Shown: positions 48,321 to 57,739 of the stretch, piece by piece
How positions within the stretch are numbered: position 1 is the first letter of the stretch
How the letters are laid out: each line of letters begins with the position of its first letter
Assembly: GCF_001567565.1 (NCBI RefSeq)
Contig: NZ_LSSW01000017.1
Location: forward strand, 62,001 to 126,000
From: Ectopseudomonas composti
GTDB lineage: Bacteria > Pseudomonadota > Gammaproteobacteria > Pseudomonadales > Pseudomonadaceae
Length of the DNA: 64,000 nucleotides
Direction of reading: 5' to 3'
Notes under the pieces: model-generated
What the model was told of the DNA's origin: nothing
The model's database searches: none
The model's input: only the letters and a program-made list of their open reading frames with translations
Translations under genes and position numbers: made by a program

Positions 48321-49343
48321 TTATTTAGGCAGCGCGGCAATCGCATCCACGGCCTCACGGATCAGCGCAGGCCCCTTGTAGATAAACCCCGAATAGATCT
48401 GCACCAGACTCGCACCCGCAGCGATCTTCTCTGCAGCATGCTTGCCTTCGGTAATACCACCGACCGCGATGATCGGCAGACGGCCCGACAACTCGCCCGC
48501 CAGCACCTTGACGATATGCGTGCTCTTGTCACGCACTGGCGCACCCGACAGACCGCCGGCCTCATCGCCATGGGCCAGCCCTTCGACACCTTCACGACTG
48601 AGCGTGGTGTTGGTGGCGATCACCGCATCCATATCGGCGCCCAGCAGTGCTGAAGCCACCAATGCGGTCTCTTCATCGCTCATGTCCGGGGCAATCTTGA
48701 TCGCCAGCGGTACACGCTTGCCGTGCTCCTGAGTCAAATCTTCCTGACGACGACGCAGCGCCTCGAGCAGCTCTTTGAGCGAATCGCCGAACTGCAGGCT
48801 GCGCAACCCCGGAGTATTGGGCGAACTGACGTTGACCGTGACGTAGCTGGCGTGGGCGTAGACCTTGTCCAGGCAAATCAGGTAATCGTCCACCGCTCGC
48901 TCGACCGGAGTATCGAAGTTCTTGCCGATATTGATACCCAGCACGCCCTTGAACTTAGCCGCCCTGACGCGCTGCAGCAGATGATCGACGCCGTGGTTGT
49001 TGAAGCCCATGCGGTTGATCACCGCCTCGGCCTCCGGCAAACGGAACAGGCGCGGCTTGGGATTGCCCGGCTGAGGACGCGGGGTAACGGTGCCGATCTC
49101 GACGAAACCGAAACCGAGCTGGGCGAAGCCGTCAATGGCATCGCCATTCTTGTCCAGCCCTGCTGCCAGCCCGACCGGATTAGCGAACTGCAGGCCCATC
49201 ACGTTTACCGGCAGGCTGGTCGGTGCCTTGGTCAGCAGGCCATTGAGCCCCAAGCGGCCACCGGCACCGATCAGGTCGATGGACAGCTCATGAGAGGTTT
49301 CCGGGGACAGTTTGAACAGCAGCTCGCGGGCCAGTGAGTACAT
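48321..49343 (-). CDS. pyrD: dihydroorotate dehydrogenase (quinone), class 2
   Basis: A 340-residue membrane-associated FMN enzyme oxidising dihydroorotate in pyrimidine synthesis. It begins with the amphipathic quinone-site helix [19 protein letters not shown] typical of class 2, then [40 protein letters not shown] with the class 2 catalytic Ser, and the FMN-phosphate loop AVGGI and [16 protein letters not shown]. Length fits the family. Confidence 0.96.
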   Translation of the reverse strand: MYSLARELLFKLSPETSHELSIDLIGAGGRLGLNGLLTKAPTSLPVNVMGLQFANPVGLAAGLDKNGDAIDGFAQLGFGFVEIGTVTPRPQPGNPKPRLFRLPEAEAVINRMGFNNHGVDHLLQRVRAAKFKGVLGINIGKNFDTPVERAVDDYLICLDKVYAHASYVTVNVSSPNTPGLRSLQFGDSLKELLEALRRRQEDLTQEHGKRVPLAIKIAPDMSDEETALVASALLGADMDAVIATNTTLSREGVEGLAHGDEAGGLSGAPVRDKSTHIVKVLAGELSGRLPIIAVGGITEGKHAAEKIAAGASLVQIYSGFIYKGPALIREAVDAIAALPK

Positions 49344-49430
49344 GGGCAGGCTTAGCTCGACAGGTTGAAGGTGGGCAGGCCGGCGATTATAGCCGCGCAG
49401 GCACCGACGGCGCGAGGCAAGCGCGCCAGA

Positions 49431-49652
49431 TCAATCCAAAGGGCGTAAGCTCAGCAACTCGCCGCTGCTGCTGAATTCCAGCACGAAGGAACCATAGATC
49501 CCGGCATGAGTCAGATACGGCCGCAAGTGATGGGCCGGTAAACTGACGCGACGCCCGTCGCGGCTTTGCGCCATAATCCGGCTGGCATGACCCCGGTAGA
49601 TGGCCTGCAATCGTTCGGCCGATAACGCGATATCCAGCACCAAGCTGGGCAT
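49431..49652 (-). CDS. DUF2835 family small protein
   Basis: A 73-residue protein with the DUF2835 pattern: an N-terminal LDIALSAERLQAIYRGHAS, a central GRRVSLPAHHLRPYLTHAG and the end GSFVLEFSSSGELLSLRPL. ATG 49652 is preceded by GAGGG. No function is known. It is upstream of pyrD on the same strand, 87 bases from its start. Confidence 0.82.
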   Translation of the reverse strand: MPSLVLDIALSAERLQAIYRGHASRIMAQSRDGRRVSLPAHHLRPYLTHAGIYGSFVLEFSSSGELLSLRPLD

Positions 49653-49796
49653 GGAGGCACCCTCGCAAATGAATGCGGCTATTTTGCCACAGACCCACAG
49701 CGCGACAGGCACGCAAGCGCCGCGCTACGCTATACGAGCAATAGCCGTCCACGTCTGCCACACTGCGGTAGACGCTTCAGGAGCGATCTGCCGGCC

Positions 49797-50675
49797 ATGA
49801 GCCTGTCCGAATCCTCAACTCTCAGTAGCCGCCTGGCAGCCCTGGCTCAGCGCATGGGCCTGCTCGGTCGCAGCTCACGACAGATCTTCGCCAAAGCCAG
49901 CGGCCTGCGCCTGCCCTTCAAACCGCTGCCGGCGGCGGTAGAGAGCATCTGCTGGCATGAAGGTCCGCAATTACAGCTGTTGTTCAACCTGCCGCTCGGC
50001 GCGCTTTCAGGCCCCGTACAGGAAGACAAGGCCCAAGCGCACGCGGCGTTGTCTCAGGTAGTGGAAGCTCAAATCGAACAGCTACAGTCCTTCGACCTGC
50101 GTCTGATTGACGGCTTTGCCTGCTCGCCCGCGTCTGGCTACGCAAGTTTCGAAGACTACGCCGCAAGCGAGCACTGCAAACAGGTGCGCATCATCAGTTA
50201 CAAGGACTTCGTCAAAACCATCAGCGTGGCGCTGCCACGCTTTCTGGCTGGCGAACCGATCGAGCTGCGTCAGGCCAACTGGCGTGGCGCTCGGACCTTC
50301 TGGTCGGGGGAAATACAGGGCGAAGCCTTCGCCGGGGCGATCGCCTATGCGCGCAGACGCGGGCTGGAAGTGTTTCTACCAGCCAACCTGCTGCGTTATC
50401 GATTGAATGAGACAGGCCTGGACAACCTGCAGAGTCGCTATCACGTACTCGCCATGCCAGAAGCGGCCTGGAGCGACCCTGGCTTCATGGGGTTGCTGCT
50501 GGACAACGGCATCCCCTATGCGCGCCTGTCACTACTGAAAAAAGCCGGCACGCCAGAGTTCCTCCTGCTACCCAAAGAGCATCAGGAGGCCACGGCATTG
50601 GGTGAGGGTTTGCGCCTGGCCGGAGCACCTGACGTACCGGGCCATTTGCGCCAATTGGCGATCCAGCCAACCTGA
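49797..50675 (+). CDS. conserved hypothetical protein (DUF6685-like)
   Basis: A 292-residue soluble protein beginning MSLSESSTLSSRLAALAQRM. It has no signal peptide or membrane segment and no catalytic motif I recognise. The central part (SYKDFVKTISVALPRFLAGEP, then LRQANWRGARTFWSGEIQGE) looks well folded. I recall Pseudomonas relatives under the label DUF6685, but from memory only. In P. aeruginosa a similar gene precedes recX-recA. It converges with recX. Confidence 0.7.
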   Translation: MSLSESSTLSSRLAALAQRMGLLGRSSRQIFAKASGLRLPFKPLPAAVESICWHEGPQLQLLFNLPLGALSGPVQEDKAQAHAALSQVVEAQIEQLQSFDLRLIDGFACSPASGYASFEDYAASEHCKQVRIISYKDFVKTISVALPRFLAGEPIELRQANWRGARTFWSGEIQGEAFAGAIAYARRRGLEVFLPANLLRYRLNETGLDNLQSRYHVLAMPEAAWSDPGFMGLLLDNGIPYARLSLLKKAGTPEFLLLPKEHQEATALGEGLRLAGAPDVPGHLRQLAIQPT

Positions 50676-50688
50676 ACAGAGCGGCGCT

Positions 50689-51150
50689 CTATTCGTCGCA
50701 ACCTCGCAGCAAACGCCCGATCATATCCAGCGAATAACCGCGATAGGCCAGAAAACGACCTTGCTGAGCACGTTCGCGGGCGTCAGCCGGTAGCTGACCG
50801 GCGAACTTGCGCTGCCAGGTTTCACGCAACTGCTCGAACCAGTCGATACCACTTTCACGCAGTGCCTGGTCGACGTCACCACGAGCCAGTCCACGCTGGC
50901 CAAGCTCTTCACGAATACGCAGCGGCCCGTAACCGGCACGTGCCCGATAAGCGACGAAGCTTTCCAGATAGCGGGCCTCGGATAACAGACCCTCCTCTGA
51001 CAACCGCTGCAAAGCGGTCTCAATCATGTCTTCGGGAGCGCCACGCTTGCGCAGCTTGCGCGTCAGCTCGACGCGGCCGTGCTCGCGTCGAGCCAGCAAG
51101 TCCATTGCCGCTCGCCTGACGGCGAGCGGGTTATCCAGCACAACCGCCAT
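50689..51150 (-). CDS. recX: RecA regulator RecX
   Basis: A 153-residue helical protein of three tandem three-helix repeats that binds inside RecA filaments and limits their growth. Typical segments are [19 protein letters not shown], then [20 protein letters not shown]. It lies 11 bases downstream of recA, so it is presumably made by read-through of the SOS-induced recA transcript. Confidence 0.93.
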   Translation of the reverse strand: MAVVLDNPLAVRRAAMDLLARREHGRVELTRKLRKRGAPEDMIETALQRLSEEGLLSEARYLESFVAYRARAGYGPLRIREELGQRGLARGDVDQALRESGIDWFEQLRETWQRKFAGQLPADARERAQQGRFLAYRGYSLDMIGRLLRGCDE

Positions 51151-51161
51151 GTTCGGTCAGC

Positions 51162-52205
51162 TTAGAAGTCGACTTCTGCGTCGGCCAGATCGTCAGCGGA
51201 GGCTTTGGCCGGCGTGCTGGGAACCAGCAACTTCTGGCGAATCTGACCTTCGATCTCACGCGCCACTTCCTTGTTGTCTTCAAGGAACTTGGCGGCATTG
51301 GCCTTGCCCTGGCCGATCTTGTTGCCCTGATAGCTGTACCAGGCACCCGATTTTTCGACCAGGCCCTGTTGCACACCAAGGTCGATGATCTCGCCATTAC
51401 GGTAGATGCCCTTGCCATACAGAATCTGGAACTCTGCCTGACGGAACGGTGGCGCGACCTTGTTCTTGACGATCTTCACGCGGGTTTCGCTACCCACCAC
51501 CTCCTCGCCTTCTTTCACCGCGCCAGTACGGCGGATGTCCAGGCGAACCGAGGCATAGAACTTCAGCGCGTTACCGCCAGTAGTGGTTTCCGGGCTACCG
51601 AACATCACGCCGATCTTCATGCGAATCTGGTTGATGAAGATCACCAGGCAATTGGCGTTCTTGATGTTACCGGTGATCTTGCGCAGTGCCTGGCTCATCA
51701 GGCGAGCCTGCAGGCCGACATGCATGTCGCCCATCTCGCCTTCGATCTCGGCCTTGGGTACCAGAGCCGCCACGGAGTCGACGATGATCACGTCGATGGC
51801 GTTGGAGCGCACCAGCATATCGGTGATTTCCAGAGCCTGCTCACCGGTGTCCGGCTGCGAGACCAGCAGATCATCGACGTTGACACCGAGCTTGCCGGCA
51901 TAATCCGGATCCAGCGCGTGCTCCGCATCGACGAAGGCGCAGGTCGCGCCAAGCTTCTGAGCTTCAGCGATGACCGACAGGGTCAGCGTGGTCTTACCAG
52001 ACGACTCCGGACCGTAGATTTCAACGATACGGCCTTTCGGCAAACCGCCAATACCCAGCGCGATATCCAGGCCCAGCGAACCGGTGGAAATGGCCGGAAT
52101 TGCCTGACGCTCATGATCGCCCATGCGCATGACTGCGCCCTTGCCGAACTGCTTCTCGATCTGCCCCAGGGCAGCCGCCAAAGCGCGCTTCTTGTTCTCG
52201 TCCAT
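51162..52205 (-). CDS. recA: recombinase RecA
   Basis: A 347-residue recombinase and LexA co-protease. The Walker A loop is [10 protein letters not shown] (about 67), Walker [10 protein letters not shown] (about 144), the DNA-binding loop L2 is [18 protein letters not shown] (about 203), and the tail is acidic ([10 protein letters not shown]). I chose ATG 52205 ([15 protein letters not shown]), the usual start, four codons inside the longest frame. A LexA-type SOS box lies 45 bases upstream. Confidence 0.98.
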   Translation of the reverse strand: MDENKKRALAAALGQIEKQFGKGAVMRMGDHERQAIPAISTGSLGLDIALGIGGLPKGRIVEIYGPESSGKTTLTLSVIAEAQKLGATCAFVDAEHALDPDYAGKLGVNVDDLLVSQPDTGEQALEITDMLVRSNAIDVIIVDSVAALVPKAEIEGEMGDMHVGLQARLMSQALRKITGNIKNANCLVIFINQIRMKIGVMFGSPETTTGGNALKFYASVRLDIRRTGAVKEGEEVVGSETRVKIVKNKVAPPFRQAEFQILYGKGIYRNGEIIDLGVQQGLVEKSGAWYSYQGNKIGQGKANAAKFLEDNKEVAREIEGQIRQKLLVPSTPAKASADDLADAEVDF

Positions 52206-52249
52206 TACCATCCTCACGTGTTCAGAAGGGCCTCAGCGGCCGCCAACAA

Positions 52250-52265
52250 CTGTATAAGTAGCCAG
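52250..52265 (-). promoter_or_regulatory. LexA (SOS) box of recA
   Basis: CTG-N10-CAG with AT-rich core (minus strand CTGGCTACTTATACAG) sits 45-60 bases before the recA start. The spacing matches the LexA consensus CTGTATATNNATNCAG class, with the left half-site degenerate. Confidence 0.8.
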
Positions 52266-52292
52266 TATTATTCCACAGAGCAAGTCGTCCGC

Positions 52293-52793
52293 CTACCCCA
52301 TTGCCGGATTTTCCTCTGCCAACAGACGCAGAAGCCCGGCCAGCGCGGCCTCGACCGTTTGTCGGCGCACCTCGTCCCGATTGCCGGTGAACTGCTCACG
52401 CACACTGAAGAGACGCTCGCCATCCCCCCAGGCCAGCCACACGGTGCCTACCGGCTTTTCCTGCGAACCACCAGCAGGCCCAGCCACACCACTGACGGCA
52501 ACCGCGTAACGCGCACCGCTGTGCGCCTGAGCGCCGCGCACCATGGCTTCGACCACCTCCCGGCTAACCGCGCCGACACTGGCGAAAAGCTCCGCGCAGA
52601 CGCCCAGCTGCTTGGTTTTCTGAGCGTTGGAGTAGGTCACGTAGCCCGCCTCGAACCAGGCAGAGCTCCCGGGTATACGGGTGATCGCTTCCGCGATGCC
52701 GCCACCGGTACAGGACTCGGCAGTGGTGACCTGCGCAGCCTTCGCGTTCAAGGCTGCACCCAGCTGCTCGGCCAGTTGGCTGATTCTATCCAT
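52293..52793 (-). CDS. pncC: nicotinamide-nucleotide amidohydrolase PncC (CinA C-terminal type)
   Basis: A 166-residue protein equivalent to the C-terminal domain of CinA. It shows TTAESCTGGGIAEAIT (about 23), GSSAWFEAGYVTYSNAQK (about 42) and VSGVAGPAGGSQEKPVGTVW. The family deamidates nicotinamide mononucleotide in NAD recycling. It is the usual upstream neighbour of recA in Pseudomonas, and the LexA box separates the two. Confidence 0.93.
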   Translation of the reverse strand: MDRISQLAEQLGAALNAKAAQVTTAESCTGGGIAEAITRIPGSSAWFEAGYVTYSNAQKTKQLGVCAELFASVGAVSREVVEAMVRGAQAHSGARYAVAVSGVAGPAGGSQEKPVGTVWLAWGDGERLFSVREQFTGNRDEVRRQTVEAALAGLLRLLAEENPAMG

Positions 52794-52894
52794 GCCCGCT
52801 CCTCACTCATCGGAACGACAAACCCTACACAGCTTGACCTGTCAGTGGAAACGGCAAATTTCGTCTACTGCCACTTAGGACGACGAAACGAAAA

Positions 52895-53060
52895 GAGGCA
52901 CTGCAGAAAGCCATCATCATTCCAATCATTCGCGGCATTGCCGAGCAGGCCAAGCTACTGGCGCTCAATGCCGCCTGGCGATGTGATTCGCGAAATTCGC
53001 AATGAGCCTTAACGCGTGGTCGAAGCCGTGGTCCAGTTCTCGGTGACCTTCAGCGACTGA
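52895..53060 (+). pseudogene. remnant of a methyl-accepting chemotaxis protein
   Basis: From 52928 one frame reads IRGIAEQAKLLALNAAW before diverging and stopping at 53003. This is the highly conserved hairpin tip of chemoreceptor signalling domains (IxxIAEQTNLLALNAAIEAA), with Gln-Thr-Asn changed to Gln-Ala-Lys. A second short frame (VVEAVVQFSVTFSD, ending 53060) looks like a chemoreceptor C-terminus. No start codon, sensor domain or rest of the signalling domain remains. The 52794-53151 gap between pncC and mutS holds nothing else I can support. Confidence 0.6.
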
Positions 53061-53151
53061 CGGGTAATTGCGTCAGATTCGCAGCCCACCCGAAGGGCGA
53101 AGTATGGGAAAATTCCTGGCTTCGTCACACCCACTGCACGTAAGGCCTGGC

Positions 53152-55719
53152 ATGACCGATCTCTCCGCACACACCCCGATGATGCAGCAATACTGGAAGC
53201 TGAAGAACCAGCACCCGGATCAGTTGATGTTCTATCGCATGGGTGACTTCTACGAGATTTTCTACGAAGACGCGAAGAAGGCAGCCAAGCTGCTGGACAT
53301 CACCCTGACCGCACGCGGCCAGTCGGCTGGCCAATCGATTCCCATGTGCGGCATTCCTTTCCATTCGGTCGAGGGTTACCTGGCCAAGCTGGTCAAGCTT
53401 GGCGAGTCGGTGGTGATCTGCGAGCAGATCGGCGACCCGGCCACCAGCAAGGGCCCGGTGGAGCGTCAGGTAGTGCGCATCATCACCCCTGGCACCATCA
53501 GCGACGAAGCGCTGCTCGACGAGCACCGCGACAACCTGCTGGCCGCCGTGCTGGGCGATGAACGCCTGTTCGGCCTGGCCGTGCTGGACATCACCAGCGG
53601 CCGCTTCAGCGTGCAGGAAATCAAGGGCTGGGAAAATCTGCTGGCCGAACTGGAACGCCTGAACCCCGCCGAACTGCTGATCCCGGATGATTGGCCACAG
53701 GGCCTGCCCGCCGAGAAGCGCAAGGGTTCGCGCCGCCGCGCCCCTTGGGACTTCGAGCGCGACAGCGCCTTCAAGAGCCTGTGCCAGCAGTTCGGCACCC
53801 AGGATCTGAAAGGCTTCGGTTGCGAGAACCTGACCCTGGCCATTGGCGCCGCCGGCTGCCTGCTCGGTTACGCCAAGGAAACCCAGCGTACTGCCCTGCC
53901 CCACCTGCGCAGCCTGCGCCACGAGCGCCTGGACGACACGGTGATTCTGGACGGCGCCAGCCGTCGCAACCTGGAGTTGGACATCAACCTCGCCGGTGGT
54001 CGCGACAATACCCTGCAGTCGGTGGTGGACCGTTGCCAGACCGCCATGGCCAGCCGCTTGCTGGGGCGCTGGCTGAACCGCCCGCTGCGTGATCGCGCAG
54101 TATTGGAAGCACGTCAGGACGCCATCGCCTGCCTGCTCGATGGCTACCGTTTCGAAACGCTGCAACCGCAGCTCAAGGAAATCGGCGACCTGGAGCGCAT
54201 CCTCGCTCGCATCGGCCTGCGCAATGCCCGCCCACGTGACCTGGCTCGCCTGCGTGACGCTCTCGCCGCGCTGCCCGAACTGCAGCAGGCGATGGCCGCA
54301 CTGGACATACCGCACCTGCAACAGCTGGCCAGTACCATCGCCACCTATCCGGAACTGGCCGACCTGCTGGCCCGCGCCATCATCGACAATCCGCCGGCAG
54401 TGATTCGTGACGGCGGCGTGCTCAAGACCGGCTACGACGCCGAGCTGGACGAACTGCAGGCGATGAGCGAGAACGCCGGGCAGTTCCTCATGGACCTGGA
54501 AGCCCGCGAAAAAGCTCGTAGCGGCCTGGCCAACCTCAAGGTGGGCTACAACCGCGTACACGGCTACTTCATCGAGCTGCCGACCAAGCAGGCCGAATCG
54601 GCGCCGGCCGACTACATCCGCCGGCAGACGCTCAAGGGTGCCGAGCGCTTCATCACCCCCGAATTGAAAGAATTCGAAGACAAGGCGCTGTCGGCCAAGA
54701 GCCGTGCCCTGGCACGCGAGAAGATGCTTTACGACGAGCTGCTCGAGCGCCTGATCGGACATCTGGCGCCGCTGCAGGACAGTGCCTCGGCCCTGGCCGA
54801 ACTGGACGTGCTGAGCAACCTTGCAGAACGCGCGCTGAACCTCGACCTGAATCGCCCGCGCTTCGTCGACGAGCCCTGCATGCGCATCGACCAGGGCCGC
54901 CACCCGGTGGTCGAACAGGTGCTGACCACGCCCTTCGTGGCCAACGACCTGAACCTCGACGACAACCGCCGCATGCTGGTCATCACCGGCCCGAACATGG
55001 GCGGTAAATCCACCTATATGCGTCAGACTGCGCTAATCGTGCTGCTGGCCCATATCGGCAGCTTCGTCCCGGCCGCAGCCTGCGAGCTGTCACTGGTCGA
55101 CCGCATCTTCACCCGTATCGGTTCGAGCGATGACCTCGCTGGCGGTCGCTCCACCTTCATGGTGGAAATGAGCGAAACCGCCAATATCCTGCACAACGCC
55201 AGCGAGCGCAGCCTGGTACTGATGGACGAGGTCGGCCGTGGTACCAGCACCTTCGATGGCCTGTCACTGGCCTGGTCGGCAGCCGAACACCTGGCCCACC
55301 TGCGCGCCTTCACGCTGTTCGCCACCCACTATTTCGAGCTGACCGTGCTCCCCGAAAGCGAACCTGTAGTGGCCAACGTGCACCTCTCGGCGACCGAGCA
55401 CAACGAGCGCATCGTCTTCCTCCATCACGTGCAACCCGGCCCGGCGAGCCAGAGCTATGGCCTGGCCGTGGCGCAACTGGCCGGCGTGCCTGGCACGGTG
55501 ATCAGCCGTGCGCGCGAGCACCTGGCGCGCCTGGAGGCTACCAGCCTGCCGCACGAACCGCCCCGCCAGGAGCCCGGTAAACCGCAGGCGCCGATGCAGA
55601 GCGACCTGTTCGCCAGCGTGCCGCACCCGCTGCTGGAGCAATTGGGCAAGATCAATCCGGATGATCTGACTCCGCGCAAAGCGCTGGAGCTGTTATATAC
55701 ATGGAAGACGCAGATCTAA
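53152..55719 (+). CDS. mutS: DNA mismatch repair protein MutS
   Basis: An 855-residue mismatch-recognition ATPase. Domain I carries the mismatch-wedge motif [11 protein letters not shown] (Phe-x-Glu, about 31); the C-terminal ATPase has Walker [12 protein letters not shown] (about 612), Walker [17 protein letters not shown] (about 690) and the FATHYFEL switch. The tail [20 protein letters not shown] includes the dimer-of-dimers region. I chose ATG 53152 ([15 protein letters not shown]); the frame is open 28 codons upstream but family members begin here. Confidence 0.97.
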   Translation: MTDLSAHTPMMQQYWKLKNQHPDQLMFYRMGDFYEIFYEDAKKAAKLLDITLTARGQSAGQSIPMCGIPFHSVEGYLAKLVKLGESVVICEQIGDPATSKGPVERQVVRIITPGTISDEALLDEHRDNLLAAVLGDERLFGLAVLDITSGRFSVQEIKGWENLLAELERLNPAELLIPDDWPQGLPAEKRKGSRRRAPWDFERDSAFKSLCQQFGTQDLKGFGCENLTLAIGAAGCLLGYAKETQRTALPHLRSLRHERLDDTVILDGASRRNLELDINLAGGRDNTLQSVVDRCQTAMASRLLGRWLNRPLRDRAVLEARQDAIACLLDGYRFETLQPQLKEIGDLERILARIGLRNARPRDLARLRDALAALPELQQAMAALDIPHLQQLASTIATYPELADLLARAIIDNPPAVIRDGGVLKTGYDAELDELQAMSENAGQFLMDLEAREKARSGLANLKVGYNRVHGYFIELPTKQAESAPADYIRRQTLKGAERFITPELKEFEDKALSAKSRALAREKMLYDELLERLIGHLAPLQDSASALAELDVLSNLAERALNLDLNRPRFVDEPCMRIDQGRHPVVEQVLTTPFVANDLNLDDNRRMLVITGPNMGGKSTYMRQTALIVLLAHIGSFVPAAACELSLVDRIFTRIGSSDDLAGGRSTFMVEMSETANILHNASERSLVLMDEVGRGTSTFDGLSLAWSAAEHLAHLRAFTLFATHYFELTVLPESEPVVANVHLSATEHNERIVFLHHVQPGPASQSYGLAVAQLAGVPGTVISRAREHLARLEATSLPHEPPRQEPGKPQAPMQSDLFASVPHPLLEQLGKINPDDLTPRKALELLYTWKTQI

Positions 55720-55858
55720 CGCTCAATACAACAAACTGCTAGAATCGCGCGCAATTTTACGACCGCCCGGTTTACAGCCTGAGCCGCGGCCACAGACAGA
55801 GCGCCTGGCAGCCCTTCAGAGAAAGAGCCCAGAACGCCGCCCGAGGAGAGAATCAGAC

Positions 55859-56182
55859 ATGACCTTCGTCGTCACCGACAACTGCATCAAGTGTAAATAT
55901 ACCGACTGTGTGGAAGTCTGCCCGGTGGACTGCTTCTACGAAGGCCCGAACTTCCTGGTCATTCACCCGGACGAGTGCATTGATTGCGCCCTGTGCGAGC
56001 CGGAATGCCCTGCCCAGGCGATCTTCTCGGAAGATGAAGTACCGGAAGATCAACAGGAGTTCATCGAGTTGAACGCCGACCTGGCGGAAGTGTGGCCGAA
56101 CATCACCGAGAAGAAAGAAGCACTGCCGGACGCCGAAGAGTGGGATGGCGTGAAGGACAAGCTGCAGCATCTGGAGCGCTGA
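55859..56182 (+). CDS. fdxA: ferredoxin FdxA (7Fe, [3Fe-4S][4Fe-4S])
   Basis: A 107-residue ferredoxin with cysteines arranged for one 3Fe and one 4Fe cluster: [18 protein letters not shown] at the N-terminus and [12 protein letters not shown] at about 39-50. The C-terminal half is acidic and lacks cysteines, as in Azotobacter-type 7Fe ferredoxins. GAGGAGAG lies seven to fourteen bases before the start. TAGAAT at 55740 may be a -10 box. A terminator follows directly. Confidence 0.95.
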   Translation: MTFVVTDNCIKCKYTDCVEVCPVDCFYEGPNFLVIHPDECIDCALCEPECPAQAIFSEDEVPEDQQEFIELNADLAEVWPNITEKKEALPDAEEWDGVKDKLQHLER

Positions 56183-56198
56183 GTTCGCCCAGAAACAC

Positions 56199-56224
56199 AA
56201 AGACCCGCCAAGTGCGGGTCTTTT
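56199..56224 (+). terminator. intrinsic terminator of fdxA
   Basis: The 10-bp stem AAAGACCCGC/GCGGGTCTTT with CAAGT loop ends in TTTT, 17 bases after the fdxA stop. Confidence 0.9.
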
Positions 56225-56275
56225 ACTTTCAGCAGCTCACACTGCTCGGCAAGCCTGCAATCTTGAATGGCGGGC

Positions 56276-56408
56276 AAAAAAAGGGGCGGCTCACGCCGCC
56301 CACTTTTATTCCCTAGTCCCTTTGTTTCCCAACTCATCGTCCTGATGAATCGCTTCTTGCGATGTTCCTGGTCATCATCCTGATGACCTGTGCTTGTCCC
56401 TGAGCACG
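56276..56408 (-). ncRNA. rgsA: small RNA RgsA (P16), GacA/RpoS-linked
   Basis: On the minus strand, between rpoS and fdxA where RgsA is known in Pseudomonas, a transcript of about 130 bases is predicted. A -10 element TAATAT preceded by C (56415-56420, minus) is followed by structured sequence with repeated GGATGATGACC-type and CATCGCAAGAAGCGAT stretches, ending in a perfect GGGCGGC/GCCGCCC hairpin (56284-56301) with a run of seven T. A perfect GacA box lies about 150 bases upstream. No open frame of note. RgsA is reported to aid oxidative-stress resistance. The start point is estimated by eye. Confidence 0.8.
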
Positions 56409-56558
56409 GTTGTGATATTAGCCGTTCCAAACAGAGGCACAACCCGCCAATTCTCGCCCAGCAGGCGAGCATTAATTTTTAAAAATCCTTACAAAACAAC
56501 AATTTAATAAAAAAACCAGTGAAAACTCTGGGTTTTCACAACAAACACTGACAGCTTA

Positions 56559-56576
56559 TGTAAGCGATGACTTACA
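56559..56576. promoter_or_regulatory. GacA upstream activating sequence (perfect TGTAAG-N6-CTTACA)
   Basis: TGTAAG and CTTACA form a perfect inverted repeat six bases apart, identical to the GacA box upstream of rsmY and rsmZ. An AT-rich linker of about 140 bases joins it to the rgsA -10 element, the normal geometry. It sits just downstream of the rpoS terminator on the same strand as rgsA transcription. Confidence 0.88.
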
Positions 56577-56585
56577 TCAAGGCGC

Positions 56586-56611
56586 ATAAAAAACCCGGCC
56601 GGAGCCGGGTT
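56586..56611 (-). terminator. intrinsic terminator of rpoS
   Basis: On the minus strand AACCCGGC pairs with GCCGGGTT around a TCCG loop and is followed by TTTT. It lies about 20 bases after the rpoS stop. Confidence 0.92.
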
Positions 56612-56630
56612 CGTGATCGAGGCGATCACC

Positions 56631-57638
56631 TCACTGGAACAAGGCGTCGCTGGACAAGCCGTTCTTCTCGAGGATCTCCCGCAAACGCTTGAGCGCCTCA
56701 ACCTGAATCTGCCTTACTCGTTCGCGAGTCAGGCCGATCTCCTGGCCAACCTCTTCCAGGGTACAGCTCTCATGACCGCGTAAGCCGAAGCGACGCACGA
56801 CGACTTCACGCTGCTTGTCGGTCAGGTCAGAGAGCCACTGATCGATGCTCTGCGACAGGTCATCGTCCTGCAACAGCTCGCAAGGATCGGTCGGACGATC
56901 ATCGGTCAGGGTATCGAGTAGCGTCTTGTCCGAGTCCGGACCAAGCGAAACGTCCACCGAAGACACCCGCTCGTTGAGGCCGAGCATACGCTTGACCTCA
57001 CCCACCGGTTTCTCCAGCAGGTTGGCTATCTCTTCCGCTGAAGGCTCATGGTCGAGCTTCTGGGTCAGTTCACGCGCCGCGCGCAGGTAGACATTGAGTT
57101 CTTTGACCACATGAATCGGCAAACGGATGGTTCGCGTCTGGTTCATGATGGCGCGTTCGATGGTCTGGCGAATCCACCAGGTTGCGTAAGTCGAGAAACG
57201 GAACCCCCGCTCCGGATCGAATTTTTCCACGGCGCGAATCAAGCCGAGGTTGCCCTCTTCGATCAGATCGAGCAGAGAAAGACCACGGTTGACGTAACGC
57301 CTGGCGATCTTCACGACCAGACGCAGGTTGCTCTCGATCATGCGCTTGCGCCCGGCAGGATCGCCCTTCTGCGCCAGACGCGCGAAGTGCACTTCCTCTT
57401 CGGGAGTGAGCAAAGGAGAGAAACCGATTTCGTTGAGGTAGAGCTGAGTGGCGTCTAGCGCCCGGGTGTAGTCGATGTATTTGTGCTGCTTGGAGGGGGT
57501 GGCGTTCTTGGCCTTGGTACGTGCGACCGGTGCTTCCACCTTATCGCCCGGAACCTCGCCGAATACGATGCCAGGCTCCATGAGGAGCAGTTCATCGTCG
57601 ACGTCAAACTCCGGCGCTTCTTTTTTGATGAGAGCCAT
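56631..57638 (-). CDS. rpoS: RNA polymerase sigma factor RpoS
   Basis: A 335-residue stationary-phase sigma factor. Region 1.2 ([21 protein letters not shown]), region 2 with [17 protein letters not shown] and [13 protein letters not shown] for -10 recognition, region 3 ([15 protein letters not shown]) and region 4 helix-turn-helix [19 protein letters not shown] are all visible. Length fits Pseudomonas RpoS. The main promoter in the genus lies inside the upstream nlpD gene. It controls, among others, rgsA next door. Confidence 0.97.
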   Translation of the reverse strand: MALIKKEAPEFDVDDELLLMEPGIVFGEVPGDKVEAPVARTKAKNATPSKQHKYIDYTRALDATQLYLNEIGFSPLLTPEEEVHFARLAQKGDPAGRKRMIESNLRLVVKIARRYVNRGLSLLDLIEEGNLGLIRAVEKFDPERGFRFSTYATWWIRQTIERAIMNQTRTIRLPIHVVKELNVYLRAARELTQKLDHEPSAEEIANLLEKPVGEVKRMLGLNERVSSVDVSLGPDSDKTLLDTLTDDRPTDPCELLQDDDLSQSIDQWLSDLTDKQREVVVRRFGLRGHESCTLEEVGQEIGLTRERVRQIQVEALKRLREILEKNGLSSDALFQ

Positions 57639-57739
57639 TGTTGTTGTCCCTAGCTGAGTTCGACAACAGACTCTGGCTGAACCGTCCTGGCCATACCTGA
57701 GCCCGTCCCACCTACGTGATGGAATGAGTCAGCGGCGGA

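Noticed and set aside
51369..53012. A 547-codon plus-strand open frame across recA and pncC
   Set aside because: It is the antisense shadow of recA and pncC, with His- and Gln-rich composition typical of reversed GC-rich coding DNA and no ribosome site.
53125..54903. A 592-codon minus-strand frame across mutS
   Set aside because: Shadow of mutS; the translation shows only low-complexity Gln/Val/Ala text.
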